A stretch of DNA of 64,000 nt from Dasypus novemcinctus (Eukaryota > Chordata > Mammalia > Cingulata > Dasypodidae), in assembly GCF_030445035.2 (NCBI RefSeq), contig NC_080683.1:118963225-119027224 (forward strand), in the 5' to 3' direction. Made by a program: the position numbers and the translations under genes. Of the stretch, positions 11,830 through 23,400 are shown piece after piece. How positions within the stretch are numbered: position 1 is the first letter of the stretch; each line of letters starts with the position of its first letter. The notes under the pieces were generated by a model that was given only the letters and a program-made list of their open reading frames with translations, was not told the DNA's origin and searched no databases.

Positions 11830-11906
11830 TCTTGGTGCCTGGCCTCGTGCCGGGTGTGCGATGGGTGCAAAATAAATTTCTGGTGAATGAATGAATGAGC
11901 AGACAA
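11830..11906 (+). mobile_element. L2 LINE 3' terminus
   Basis: The end reads 'ggtgcctggcctcgtgccggg ... gtgcaaaataaatttctggtgaatgaatgaatg', matching the usual L2 3' end ('gtgcctggcacatagtagg ... caataaatatttgttgaatgaatg'). Only the last 75 bases or so are present. Confidence 0.65.
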
Positions 11907-14288
11907 GCTTATGGGAGAAAAGAAGAAAGTCTTCTTGGAGAGTTTATCAGAGACATTGGCAACCATCCCACAGGGTTCTCCGCCTCACCCCTTCCCTCAA
12001 ACAACCCGTCCTTGGCTGCTGCCCTTCCCGGGGCCAAGAGACTGTCTCATGTCCTTGTACAACGTTGATTGCCTGCTTGCCCGCCCTGGTGCGGCTTTGC
12101 AGGGGTAAGAGGACTTTTCTTCTTTTAACGTATCTGGTTTCTGGCCCTTCACACTGTTAGCCTCTCTAAATCTAGCAACCAATTCCTCTCTGCAACAACC
12201 TGACAGAGGCGAAATCAACCCCACGGCTAACTCCGTTGGATCTGCTGGTTCCAATCTACTCACCTCTCTCCTGTTGACAGAACTTGTGAGCCAATTTACA
12301 TCCCACCCTCGGGTTTCTTCCCCACTTCCTTTTAGGAAGATGTTTGTGGATTATTTTAAACTGTTTGAATCACCGAGGGCTCGATGCTATTTTTAAGCAT
12401 TTGAAGGGCAGTTGAGAAGGAGGAGTGCTTTGGGGATGTGAACCATTGCATCACAACATTCCAGAAACATTAAGTGTGCAGTATGTTTCAGCACTGAAGA
12501 TGCTAGCGGGAAATGGGAAATGGGCCACCACTCTCAGCTACCACATTCTCAGCTGCTCCAGAGCAGGGAGGTAGGGGGCAGCTCCCGAAGAGGGCTCCTT
12601 CCTTTCCAGCACTTCCTGAGTGTATGGCTTTCTCTCTTTCCTGTTACCTCTTCCTGGATGCAGAATGTTGTCCTCTTTCAGTGGGTCCAGTGTCCCTGTG
12701 TCCTTGTTGGAGTTCTTGCCTCCTACCAGCAGGTGGTCAGTGCCACCCTCCTTCCCAGACCACCCGGCGACAGCCCTTTGGTTGATCATTCCACTCTTTT
12801 TGATGAAACTTCTTTGAGATCCTAGCCCACCAATCAAGGTCCATTTCTCAGTAGAAAACCTTGTGAACCCCAAGGAATCTTCCCAGACTGGTAAGAGCAC
12901 ATATGCTTCCTCCTATCTCAACATTCTACACTTTTATAGTCACTGCTCCCCTCTTAGTTATGCATCTGCTCCTGCCTGCTTCCCTCCTTTGTGCCCACCT
13001 TTCAGCGTCTGTCTTTGCCTTCCCACTTGATGAACTGGTGGCTTCCTTCTGCCATCTGTATGTCCCTCTCACGTCGAGCCAGGGCATTATTTGCGGTGAT
13101 AGACTGTGCAAGGACCGGATTCCTGTGTTTTTTTTTTTTTTTGAAGGTGATCAGTAAAGCACCAGGTATAATTATGACTTAATAAACGCTTTTGTGCTGA
13201 TGATGACGAAATGTTCTTTCATAGTCACAGACTGTCCCTTCCTGTAATCTAGGGACTAGGTCATGGGAAACAATAGTGCGATGCTAAAGTTGATGAAATC
13301 TAGACTCATTATCTTTGTTATTAACAAACTAAAATTTTGGCTACAGTTTTTCAAACAACTTCTTCAGATATATCACACCAGCTACCATATCAGGCGCAAA
13401 ACACAAAGTTGGCTTTGCTCTTATGGTAAGTTAGGGCTGGAAAGTAAGTCCAGCTTTCATCATGGATTGTGGGTCAAGAGAAAGAACTTTCTAAGAAGCA
13501 GGGGATGCTTCAACCTGCAGAGAAATCACCACTCCAGACACAGGCGAAGACAACACACACGGGCGTTTTCGGAAGGTTTCCCTCTGTATATATGTTTTGT
13601 CGATATCTGGAATACTGTGAAAATCAGCCATTACATTTTGGAGCTGTTGCCATAATCACTAACTTCAAAGGGGAGAAAGGCGATTGTAGTACTACTTTGT
13701 CACTTGATTGCTGTCATCCCTTGTCCTAATGCGTGGCAGTCTCGAGTTAGGGGTGGGTATTTTAGCTGGACTTATCCATAGGAGTATGGACTTGGGGAAC
13801 TGAAAAGTCAGGGCTCGAAGGGACCCAAAAGAGCTTTCGTTCTCTTCAGAAGGAAGCCGATCCTTGGAGCAGCAACCTCCTCAAGGTTAGGTGGCTCCTG
13901 GGTTGCAAGCCCAGGCCACTGGCTCTCCCTGTAGGGCTCCTTCCAGAAAACGCTGCCTCGGTGGGGACTGGGCAGGCGGATAACGCGGGGCCCGAAGAGG
14001 CAGGAAGTGGTTGCGCGGTCTCCCTGGCGGTCACAGCGGTGTCATCGCGGACGTGTTCAGTGTGTGCTTGTGCGGAGAAGCCCACACATCTGGTATGTGA
14101 AGTACCAGGATACTGTGAATGACATTTTGTTCTCCTCTGGCCCAGAGGCCAAGGACAGTAAACTCAACTACATGGCAGCGAGTATTTGACGTGGGGAAGG
14201 AAGGCGGAAGACTGGGGCAAGGTGGAGGAAGGGGGCTGCACCGCGGGCTCCTGGCTGCCCCTGAGGGGCCCCTTTCCTTCCCATACCT

Positions 14289-14311
14289 CCCCCCACCCCC
14301 ACCCCCACCCC
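14289..14311 (-). other. Potential G-quadruplex (minus strand)
   Basis: Four runs of four or more C (14289-14294, 14296-14300, 14302-14306, 14308-14311) separated by single A bases make the minus strand a short-loop four-tract G sequence, the classic form for a stable quadruplex. Confidence 0.6.
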
Positions 14312-15271
14312 TCCAGGAGAGTTCCAGGAGCTCCCGACTGTCTCCAGTCTAGGGCAAGAGATAATACCTCTCTTCCTAAAGGCAAATTTAAAAGGGGGGA
14401 CAAAAAGCTGTTTATCGTTTCTTGACTTATTTCCTATTTCTTGTCAGGCCTGGGCTATGGGGATAGTCTGTAAGCCATGAAAGCCAAATAAAATGAAATG
14501 AACACTAAGCCTTCTGTAAACTCTCCTCCCGTCTCTTGGGCACCTTCTTTGGGGCAAATCCCAGCGCGCCACTGCCGTGGCACCCACCCCCGTGGGCTGC
14601 GCAGCATCACAGAGCTGCCGGGTGCGTGGCCCTGGGCCCTGCTCTCCAGCTCCAGGAACGTGTTCTCTTCTGTGCCACTTTCCAGGGCAAGTCATGGCTC
14701 TGAGGCACACACAGGTCTTTCCTTCCCCAGAGATTCTCAAGCGAGCACCTCTCACTTCAAATCACCAGCAACTTCATTTGCAATAAAATTACCTGAAGGA
14801 GTTGTGGTAAGTTTTGGACAAGAGCTGGAAAGAATGGTCTTATTTACATATGAATCACAGAAACCCTGCAACCTTACTACGAGGAACTCCAACAGCCCTA
14901 TTGTCAGTCAAGAGACTTCCTCCACAAAGCTCTCTCTGCCTCACGCAGATTTCCAGAATGGGGGTGGAGGCAGCCCCGGCGCGGGAGATGGTCTTAACGC
15001 ATCATCTTCTTTTCTTAGGACACAGAACAAAACTGTGTTCTTTCTCATTTTCTTCCTGAAGAGATCTCGGGTTTCTGGTATCTAAAAGGACCGATGGAGA
15101 CAGGCCTAACACACCAAAGGGGGGGTCAAGGGAAAAGCAGAGGCATGTCGCCTCTCCCGAGGGAGGTTTGTCCCTCACCGGGTGAAGCTCCCGACCACTG
15201 CTCCGGTCCAGTGCGGAGGACGCCCGGCTGGGGGCTGGGCTGGGGACCAGCGGGGCGTCCTCGCCCTCCCA

Positions 15272-15285
15272 CCAGGAGGTGGCAG
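15272..15285 (+). promoter_or_regulatory. CTCF-like motif
   Basis: The 14-mer ccaggaggtggcag fits the CTCF core CCASYAGRKGGCRS at every position but one. It lies in a GC-rich patch (15170-15320) with several CpGs. A single motif match is weak evidence, and occupancy is unknown. Confidence 0.3.
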
Positions 15286-16151
15286 GGTGCATATGGCGGA
15301 ACCGGAGGGGCTGTGGAGAGGGCGAGGGTTTAACAAAGTATCGGTGGGGGCTTTTGCTTCCCTGTTGCGTTGCTGAGCCAGGAGAAGAAAAGTAACATTA
15401 TTGGCAGGCAATGCTTGTTTGTAAACATGGGTGAACCTGGCAGGATTGAGGTGCTGAAGACAATTCCATCACTCTCCCTGCAGAGAAGTCTCAAGGACCG
15501 TGTGCTTGGCATCTGGGTATGAATTTTTATTTTCCTTTTCCTAATCAAGGAAGATTTGAAAGACTTCGCCTTTTTCTCCTGGGCATCCCGACATTGGCTC
15601 TTCCTCTTTCTGTTGCAAGTTGGTGCTCAGGGACGGGGATGGGCGAGGACGGGCACGACGGGACTTCACTGCAGAGAGAGGGTGGCTGGTGGGAGAAGGG
15701 GCTGGGCCAGTTCCTAAGGGAATTGTGTTTCTCTGCTGGTAGGATGGGCCAAGGGTAAAATATCAGGGCTTTGTGAGTTGGCACATTCCATGTTTCCCAT
15801 GAAGGGAAATGGTAATGATTGCTCACTCGCCTCCTTTGAAGAGGGACCCCGTGTTCTTCTGAACTTCCTAGGGGATGCCTTTCCCATGGGGCCACCTCCG
15901 AGGAGCGTGGCTCGCTAAGCGGTGTTACCCCCTCCCCGAAGTGGACGCACAGAGCAGGGTGGAGTTCCAAGGCGACGTTTAAAAGTTACATTTATTGATT
16001 TATTCTTGACTAGGTTTTACACAGACATCACACATGTTCAAGTTCCCTCCCAGCCCGGCTCCACCCACCTTTACTCACCAGAGGGACTCACTGATACCGT
16101 TTTAGCGCCTGGTTCTGGAGACAGGCCATGAGGGGGAGTCTTTAAAAAAGC

Positions 16152-16160
16152 ACTCCTTCA
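16152..16160. repeat. Target-site duplication, left copy (DAS dimer)
   Basis: The nonamer actccttca is repeated as actccttga at 16352-16360, one mismatch, flanking the dimeric SINE. Confidence 0.7.
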
Positions 16161-16351
16161 GGGCGTGGGTGTGGCTCAAGTGGTTGAGCGCCTGCTCCCC
16201 ATGTACGAGGTCCCAGGTTCAATCCCTGGGACCTCCTGAAAACAAAGGTAAAAACCAACTCTCAGTGGGGAGCAGTTGTGGCTGAGTGGTTGAGTGCCTG
16301 CTTCTCATGCACGAGGTCCTGGGTTCAATACCCAGGACCTCCTAAAAAAAT
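16161..16351 (+). mobile_element. Dimeric DAS SINE
   Basis: Two tRNA-like heads lie in tandem. The first has its A box around 16172-16187 and a B box 'ggttcaatccc' at 16216-16226. The second begins near 16266 ('tggggagcagttgtggctgag') with its own B-box region near 16322-16330. The linker 'aaaacaaaggtaaaaaccaactctcag' is the usual joint of DAS dimers. The unit ends in an A run. Flanking near-perfect nonamers indicate that the dimer inserted as one element. Confidence 0.92.
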
Positions 16352-16360
16352 ACTCCTTGA
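16352..16360. repeat. Target-site duplication, right copy (DAS dimer)
   Basis: Partner of 16152-16160 with 8 of 9 bases identical. Confidence 0.7.
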
Positions 16361-17319
16361 ATACTTCTGAGAACATCAGGACATGGGGCTCTAAAGTTTC
16401 CCACCAGGGACTGTAGTTTGGCGCCTTTTTTGGCAAGAAGGATGGGTGTAAGCTCAGATTTTCTTTAGGAGGTGGCTGTGCCTCCCTGCAGCTCTGAAGG
16501 GAAAGTACACCCTACCCCATTTTCCTAATGAGGAAAACTGTGATTCTGGGAGACATGCCCGGTCAAGCAGCTGTTCCTGGCGGGGCGAGGACTCCTACGC
16601 AGCTGGTCTGGCCCTCGCCTCACTCTCGTCAGGGCCGGGGTGCCCGGCCAACCCAGATGGACTTCTCCAGTGTGGGTGGAAATTGGCTGTCCTCTTTCAA
16701 AATCAGGCTCCAAAGTAGCTTGCAAGTCATCCAGAGAACTTAAATACTGTACTAGCAATATCTGGCATTCCAGCAAAATTTTTGGGTGCATGGATACAGA
16801 TGCACACAGGTCCACCACCCTTGCATGAGCCCTTCTCCTCTCCCTGCCAAGTCTGAAGGCAGGTGACAGAGCCCATGCCTCACAGATATCCTCAGGAAGA
16901 GAGGGCGTGCTTCTGTCCCACACAGCAAAACCCGGGAAGAGAAGGACCCATTTGAGGCAGACTTGCTGGAGGAGCGTGGTCATCATTTGCAGATGTTGGC
17001 GGACTTGGGTCTGCCAAGTTTTTGCCAGCCCCTGCCCACCTCCCCAAAGCAGGAGGCTCTAAGTTTGCCCAAGCTCTCTTCGGTTCCAGGTGTATTTCCC
17101 TTCTCTGAACAGTCATCCGCATGCACATTGCAAATGAGCCCTGATGGGCTCCCAGCACTGATTCAGAATCATTTTTCCAGTAGAGGCCATATGTCATTTT
17201 CAAAATATTGGACAGGAGGACGTGTGGTTCCTCTGTGTCACCATGCCACATTGGGTTGTCATCAATAATTGGTTTGTGTCACCCTCATGCTACTACCCCC
17301 ACTCTCTAGGGATAGGCTG
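16361..17319. other. No gene seen; unique sequence
   Basis: Frames of up to 153 codons occur on the minus strand (16525-16986) but overlap plus-strand frames and show no domain. No clear repeat was recognised. Confidence 0.4.
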
Positions 17320-17394
17320 GATTGAATTGTGTCCCCCTAAAAGATATATTTGAGTCCTAAGCCTGGGTATCTGTCAATAAAATCCTGTTTGTTT
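17320..17394 (+). mobile_element. ERVL-MaLR-type LTR, 5' part
   Basis: The sequence 'ggattgaattgtgtccccctaaaagatatatttgagtcctaagcc' is the well-known 5' start of MLT1/MST-like long terminal repeats. It is cut by a DAS-III SINE at about 17395 and resumes after it. Confidence 0.75.
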
Positions 17395-17782
17395 GGGAAG
17401 CAGATGTGGCTCAATGGAGAGAGCATCCACCTACCATATGGAGGGTCCCGGGTTCGATCCCCAGGGCCTCCTGACCCATATGGAGCTGGCCCACACACAG
17501 TGCTGCCGCGTGCAAGGAGTGCTGTGCCACGCAGGGGCGCCCCCGCATAGGGGTGCTGCACGCGCAAGGAGCACACCCTGCAAGGAGAGTCGCCCCACGT
17601 GAAAAAAGTGCAGCCTGCTCAGGAGTGCACACGGAGAGCTGATGCAGCAAGATGATGCAATAAAAAAGAGACACCGTTTCCCAGTGCTAGGGATCATGCA
17701 AGCGGATGCAGAAGAACACACAGCAAATGGACACAGAGAGCAGGGGGAGAGAAATAAATAAAAAATAAATCTAAAAAAAACA
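17395..17782 (+). mobile_element. DAS-III SINE (full length)
   Basis: The head starts 'gggaagcagatgtggctc', with the A box at 17407-17417 and a perfect-looking B box 'ggttcgatccc' at 17451-17461. The family-specific body follows ('gacccatatggagctggcccaca', 'cacgcaggggcg', 'gagagctgatgcagcaagatgatgca', 'aaagagacac', 'cacagcaaatggacacagagagca'), then an A-rich tail with 'aaataaataaaaaataaat'. DAS-III is a tRNA-derived SINE found in armadillos and relatives. It sits inside an older LTR, so it is the later event. A clean target-site duplication is not evident. Confidence 0.95.
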
Positions 17783-18145
17783 CAAACACTCTTCGGAAAA
17801 TAGAGTCTTTGAAGAGGTGATTAGTTCAAATGAGGCCCAGCTTGATGAAGGTGCCTTAATCCCACGTGACTGGGGTCTCAATGAAGACAGGAGATGGGAG
17901 CACAGGAACAGGCAGGCCGAGGGGAGAAGGCCGGGACTGGAGACTGGGGCTCCAGGACGGGCATCCAGCACCGGGCTGGGGGAGGCCAGGAAGGCGCTCC
18001 CCGCAGGGGGGGGCCGCGGGAGCAGGGCCCTGCCCGGGTTCAGGCCTCTGGCCTCCTGAGCCGTGAGATGGCACACAGCTGCTGTTTTGAGCCCGGCTTG
18101 CGGGACCTCGTGTGGCAGCCTCAGGAAACGGCGTCGAGGGCACTC
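17783..18145 (+). mobile_element. ERVL-MaLR-type LTR, 3' part
   Basis: This continues the LTR split by the DAS-III element. It includes 'ggaaaatagagtctttgaagaggtgattagtt', 'aaggtgccttaatcccacgtgactggggtc', 'ggagatgggagcac', and a 3' end with 'gccgtgagatggcacacagctgctgttttgagcc'. Its middle is unusually CpG-rich (17935-18045). The 3' limit is uncertain. Confidence 0.75.
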
Positions 18146-18686
18146 CTTTGGGCAGTGCGCTTAGTTAGGGCGCCCGCGCTGTGCAGCTGGCCAGGGGGAA
18201 GCGGGCTCTGGGAAAGGAAATTCTCTCTGCACACGGCTTGTTGTCGGTATTCACAAAGAAGGAGGCCGCCTTCTGCGGCTGACCCACGACCCTGCAACGC
18301 TGAGCCAGGCCTTCGAGTTTGGAAGGCTCCTAAAAGGCCGAGCCCATGAAGAGCAGTGGTTACGGGCACACTCTTTCCCCCCTCATTATATCAAAAGCAC
18401 TGAAATGCATCAGACCCAGATTCGTATTTCTCAGGATTGGTATGGAGAGGCTTTTAAATTGCTCTAACTATTTCAAAGTTTCTTGAATTACACTGTTATG
18501 TGTTCCTTCTCTGTCATGGAATAAAGAATGTTCTGAAGAGTAATGTTCCTCATGTGTGTGTCACACAGATAGTAGGCAGTGCCCCCTCCCACCTGCCCCA
18601 AGTCCTAGAAGATCAGGAGCTACAGTTACAGTGATGGTAGATCCTAACCAGGGGCATTTCATTTGCAGCTCTTATTACCAACATTG
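18146..18686. other. No gene seen; unique sequence
   Basis: No exon or repeat could be supported. The strip 18640-18690 leads into a LINE fragment. Confidence 0.4.
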
Positions 18687-18840
18687 TGATTTGTTTTGTT
18701 TTTTAATTTATTTTGGTAAACTACACATAACATAAATCCTGCCATTCTAATCACCTGTAAGCGTACAAGCCATTGGCATGAATTACTTTCACGATGTTGT
18801 CTGACCATCACCACTCTCTGTCTCCAAAAGTTTTTGTCAC
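18687..18840 (-). mobile_element. Old LINE-1 3' UTR fragment, antisense
   Basis: The stretch 'ttttaatttattttggtaaactacacataacataaatcctgccattctaatcacc' and 'gtacaagccattggcatgaattac ... cacgatgttgtctgaccatcaccactctctgtctcc' is the reverse complement of the common L1M 3' UTR segment. It is short and diverged. Confidence 0.75.
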
Positions 18841-19844
18841 ACTGGGGCTGTCTTTTGGAAGCATCTGGTTTCTTCCTCCTTGCCCACCTTTCTCCACTAG
18901 AATCTAATTGGGCCAGGCTGGGCTCGTCCTCGTCTTCTTGTCTGACCCTTCTGTCCCCCTGCACCTGCATCACCTGGCACGGTGCTGGCCCCAGCAGGTG
19001 CAGAAAAGAGGAGCAAGGGAGGAGCTTTCCCGGGTGTTTGGAGTCACGAGGAGAGGCAGGTTTCCCAGGAGCCTCTTCCCTCATCCTGCTTCTACTCCTT
19101 ATCTAGGTTCTGTTAGACTTTTCTCCATGGCCTGCCTGGAGCTGACTATTCTCAGCTCACCAGTGACGAGAAGCTTGAGCTCGTTGAAGGGACTTCCTGG
19201 AGCCGCCAAGGAGTCCGTGGAGGGACGTGGACCTGCTGTGGTCTCGAGCATATTACAGGCTACACTCAGACCCCGAGGAGAACTCTAACACAGACGCAGG
19301 CTTCCTCTGCTCTAGCAGGCTCTAAAGCTAGGAAGGTTGGACACTGACAGAGAGGGAAGAGGGAGACAAGATTTTCCTAGGAGACAATTATGAGGCCTAA
19401 CTAATTGTCTTGCATTTTGCTGTAAATCCGTGTGCAGATAAGGAGCAAACTGTGGGTGGAGAATGTGCAGGTTTTTCAGAATGTATTTGGTGATTTTCAT
19501 TTCCAGTGGAATATTGCAATAATTTTCTCACTGGAGGAGGAAGAATGACTAGTCACAGTTCTAGTGGAACCCACTTAAAAACAGGAAATGAAGGGTATGG
19601 TAAACAGGCCATTTCTCTACAGAGAAATAAAAAAGGAGCAATTTTACAAAAAAATTAATCAAATTCTTTGCAGGTGAATTTTCGTCTAAGATAACGTGTT
19701 TGTACAGCAAACTCTCCAAATTTGTGAATGACACAAAACTTTCTTGGGTTGGGAAGCAAGCCACAAAGGAGATAAATGCTGGCAGCTCATACAATCTGTA
19801 GAAGTGGGGATAAAAATGGCAAGTAGAACATTTGAGAGGATTTA
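18841..19844. other. No gene seen; unique sequence
   Basis: The minus frame 18659-19084 (141 codons) spans the L1 fragment and cannot be a gene as drawn. Nothing else is recognisable. Confidence 0.4.
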
Positions 19845-20062
19845 GGTAACAGCAAAAGCTAATATTTATCAAGAGCTTGCCAGGTACTGCTCTGAGCATT
19901 TGGCATCTATTATTTCACTTCGTCTCGTAACCGCCACGGGAAGTAGATGCGATGAATGTCCTCCTTTCATTAATCCCGAAGCTGACAGGGTGAGAGGCTG
20001 GCTTGCCCATGATCACACAGGCAGGAGATGATGGAGCTGGGATGGGAAACAGAGGACTCGAG
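19845..20062 (-). mobile_element. MIR SINE (antisense), nearly full length
   Basis: The order is 'atttatcaagagcttgccaggtactgctctgagcatttggcatctattatttcactt', a degraded 'cctcac' block, 'ctgacagggtgagaggctggcttgcccatgatcacacaggcaggagatgatggagctgggatgg'. This is the reverse complement of the MIR consensus from its tail to its tRNA-like half. MIR copies predate the mammalian radiation. Confidence 0.88.
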
Positions 20063-20734
20063 GAGGGCCACACGCTGCCCTAGGGGGGCTCATCACATTC
20101 ATAGTGAAGACTAAGAAAGAAACTCAAGATCTTTAGGAACTGTATCAATGGGAAATTCTTCCAGGAAGGAAGAGGGGAGGAAAAAACCTGAGATGGGGGG
20201 GGATGTTGACAAACCAAACCAGACTTTGTCCTATTGATCCATAACTAGGATGTGTTTTCACATGCATTATAAGGGGGAGTTATGGTCAAATCGATTTCAG
20301 AAGGAACCAACGGAAGGAGAACGGCAGTAAAAACGGCAGAATGGATGGAAATGGAAGTGTGGGAGAAAGACTTGACTTTCAAGGAGAAGGTGGAGAAAAG
20401 GCCAAGATTAATGTTTATGAAATAGTAACAAAGATGCAAACAAAATTTATTCACAATATAATCTAACAAGGTAATTCAGGATCTAAAATGGATGTAAGGC
20501 TTCACTCAACTAGTAGTAAACCCACAGCATCATGACCCCAAGAGTTAGTGTGGGCGGAATGTCTAATTTCTTCTGCTGTTTTTAACCAAATTTATTGGAA
20601 TAATTATAAACAATTCTTGAAAGCACAGATGGATCCAGCCTGCAAGTGTGAGGCCAGAGGACAGTCGTGGGTCTTACCCAGTAGAACGTTTCTGAGAAAA
20701 AAAGAGAAAACATCCGGGAGTGGTCAAATGTGGG
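20063..20734. other. No gene seen; AT-rich unique sequence
   Basis: No repeat or exon was recognised. Frames are under 80 codons and overlap. Confidence 0.4.
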
Positions 20735-20907
20735 TTTCAAGTCAGACAGACCTGGGTGGCTGTTCCAGCTCCCCAGCTCCCTGAGAGGCGCCTGCACTTG
20801 TCTGAGCCACCACTGCAACCCCACTCAGCCGTGGCTAATCGTATGTCACTGGGCAGTGGTGCCTGGCATGTAACTGGCACTCACAAATGTTGGCTGTTTT
20901 TCTAATT
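20735..20907 (+). mobile_element. MIR SINE fragment (sense)
   Basis: 'gtgggtttcaagtcagacagacctgggtgg' followed by 'ccagctccctgag', a diverged core, then 'agtggtgcctggcatgtaactggcactcacaaatgttggctg' matches the MIR order from the middle of the tRNA half to the 3' end, with losses in between. Confidence 0.6.
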
Positions 20908-23234
20908 AAGATGCTCCTATGCACGTCTGCTTGATGTGGTCAAAGATGCCTCCTTCTTCTGTTGGGCTGGAGGATTTTGAGGGGTTCAGTTTCATTTTGC
21001 TCTGCACTGCAATTCTTGGGCTCAACTCTGGGCTTAACCTTCTGATCTCTAAGCAGAAATCTTGAGAAAATAAATTCTCTTCTAAATTAAGCTACTTACA
21101 TATTATTTCTTGGTTACCTCCCCACCCTTTTTTTTGTTTTTACTGGTGTACAATTATATGGGATTTCCTATATATCTGTTTTGAATTTTGTTTGTTTTTG
21201 GTGATCCTTTCCTGCCTTTAAGGAGATGGGGAAGGACACCGTTTACCTTTCTTCCGAGAGCAGGTTCCGTTGTTGGCCCTTTCTGCTCTCCGAGGTTGGG
21301 ACTCCTGGACTCCAGAGACCAAACCTACAGAAACCGTAGCACGCGATGGGAGCGACTGGCCGTGGAGAAAAGCAAGTCCGCTGCGTCTGTCATGACTCGG
21401 CCTTGGGGGCCATCAGCATTCCTGCTGCCCACTTTTGTTTAAATCAGACCTGTCCAGCAAGCCGGCCCAAGGCCTTGACACTGAACAACGAGCAAGGTCA
21501 GGGATCAGAGCTGGATAGCTACCCTCCCTGCTATCCCCCCACAGGGAACCCAGCTGGGGCAGTTGCCCAGGAAATCATAATTGAGAAAATTATTTCCTAA
21601 ACCCTAACAATATTTCTCATTCCCAGGCAATGGCATTTATAAAAACCTTATTTTTCCCTTTGCCTTGCAAGTCGGTGACTCTTTTTCAACAACAGCAAGC
21701 GAAAGTGGAAAATGGAACTGAGAGAAAACAAGACAAAACAAACCAAAACCAACAATAACAAACAAACAAACAAAAAACCCAGGAACAACTAAATTGCCCA
21801 GAACTTTAAAATTATGTGTTTTCATTTCCATTATAGTCCTATTTTCAAAGAAGTAGAGAAATACTTTTAAAAATGGAGCACAAGCCCCATGCCCCCCTCC
21901 CCCTCTAATTAAGAGGGAAGCAAACTGTTGATTAGAATCTGAGATGGGGACTACTAGTTTGTTGTTTTTGTAAACTGACATCCACCTGAAAGCCACAGCT
22001 TTGGAAAGATGTATGAAATTGAAAACACATTGACAATAAAACACGCTCACCCCATCCACCTTCTATTTTTACCCCAGCTTCAAATTTTCTGGCTGCAGTC
22101 CCCAAAAGGAATAAAAGGTCAATGAAGAACAACATCGCCTGGTTTAAGCCATAAAACTTCTTTCCATGGCTGCTGGCCAGAGCGGGGTGCTGCGTGCAGG
22201 ACGCCGCAGAATTGTTGCTTCTCCACGCCTCTCCCAAGAACGGGTCCGGCAATGGAATCCACCAGAAATGCAGCCAACAGCTTTGTGTGCTTTAGATTAA
22301 AAAAAAAAAAGTTTAAAATCAACCGGGTAAATAAATCACAGATAATTTCAATCAAAAAGGTCTGTATTAAACCCAGGAGACTTGGGACAGCGACAGTCCC
22401 TTGACTATCCCCTCAGCGTTACCCAATACTTGCACTGTTTTTTCCACAGCCTTCATCAGTTCTCAGAGAAACTGCGGAAGTCATCCCTTTGCGCTCTTTT
22501 GCACCCTGCATCAGCCTATGTCTTTTTTAGGCCAGTTTCTAAGCACATTTGGGTCACCTCGCAGTCAACAATAAGAAAGAGGGCAAAATGGGTAAAAGGG
22601 GACATTGGAGCCTAGGCTTGACTTCGGTAAATCGTGTAGGTAATATATTTGTGAATGCAGCCTTTGTAAATCGAGGCAGGAATGCCTGACCACCTGCGTT
22701 TAAATTTTTACGTTTACCTTTAAAAATTAACCTCGAGTTTGGGGGAGGAAGATAAAGTTGTTCTGTGCACTGGAGCATCAAAGGACGGCTCCAGAATGGC
22801 CCCAGCGGCTCCCCTCGGAGGGCGCCTGCTTTGGGAGAGTAAGCAGGTCCCAGCAACTTCAGTTCAAATTCCAGGGTCCTTGCTCAGCGGGAACAACAAG
22901 CAGGCCTGGGTTTTTCCTTTCCCCGGTGTTTTGTTTTGCTTTGTTTTGAACTCTCTAATGAGTGCATTCTTGATTGAGATGAACTCTCTCCCGCTCCTTC
23001 CCCCCCACGCCCTACCGCGGTATCTGCCAAGGACTAAGAATCTTAGTGCTTTGATGGATTTCCTATTTTGATGGTAAAAGCCTTGTTTTTCTTACAAAAA
23101 AGGTTTTTCTTTGCTTCCAAGAGAGCTCTCCTCTTGCCCCCTGCATCCCTTCCCCCCTTTTCGGGGAGGGACAGTCCAGAGTCCCGGCTTCTGCTGAGAG
23201 TACTGAGAGAGGGCGGCTTGACAAGCCTTTATGC

Positions 23235-23241
23235 TGAGTCA
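23235..23241 (+). promoter_or_regulatory. AP-1/NF-E2-like site
   Basis: TGAGTCA is preceded by TGC and followed by T, giving the NF-E2/MAF-type extended form tgctgagtcat (23232-23242). A second site lies 159 bases away at 23394-23400. Confidence 0.35.
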
Positions 23242-23393
23242 TGTCTTGAATTTGGGCAGGAAGCCTGCTTCTGAGCCACTCCTGAACAACAGCCTGGCAA
23301 GAGACAAGTGTGGAAGGGAACAAAGCCGGAGGAGAACAGCCTTTTCTGCATTAAAAAGTCCAGTCTTTCCTGCAGGGCGTGGTTGAAAAGCGC

Positions 23394-23400
23394 TGACTCA
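23394..23400 (-). promoter_or_regulatory. AP-1/NF-E2-like site
   Basis: TGACTCA lies within gcgctgactcattgg, so a GC flank precedes the palindromic heptamer as in MAF-type extended sites. It forms a pair with 23235-23241. Confidence 0.35.

Larger units (their letters stand above)
11907..16151. other. No gene seen; mostly unique, two GC-rich patches
   Basis: The stretch 12290-12430 is AT/GC-mixed, repeat-free and could be conserved non-coding sequence. Moderately CpG-bearing patches lie at about 13900-14060 and 14560-14640 (around 14569-14610). A T16 run with flanks lies at 13129-13142. Frames such as 14498-15085 (195 codons) show no domain and are covered on the other strand by similar frames. 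No repeat beyond low-complexity tracts was recognised. Confidence 0.4.

Noticed and set aside
14498..15085. 195-codon plus-strand frame
   Set aside because: No recognised domain. Overlapped by frames on both strands and not bounded by exon signals.
17395..17461. tRNA gene candidates from A and B boxes in the SINE heads
   Set aside because: The boxes belong to tRNA-derived SINEs. The rest of a tRNA fold (acceptor stem and anticodon arm) is not kept.
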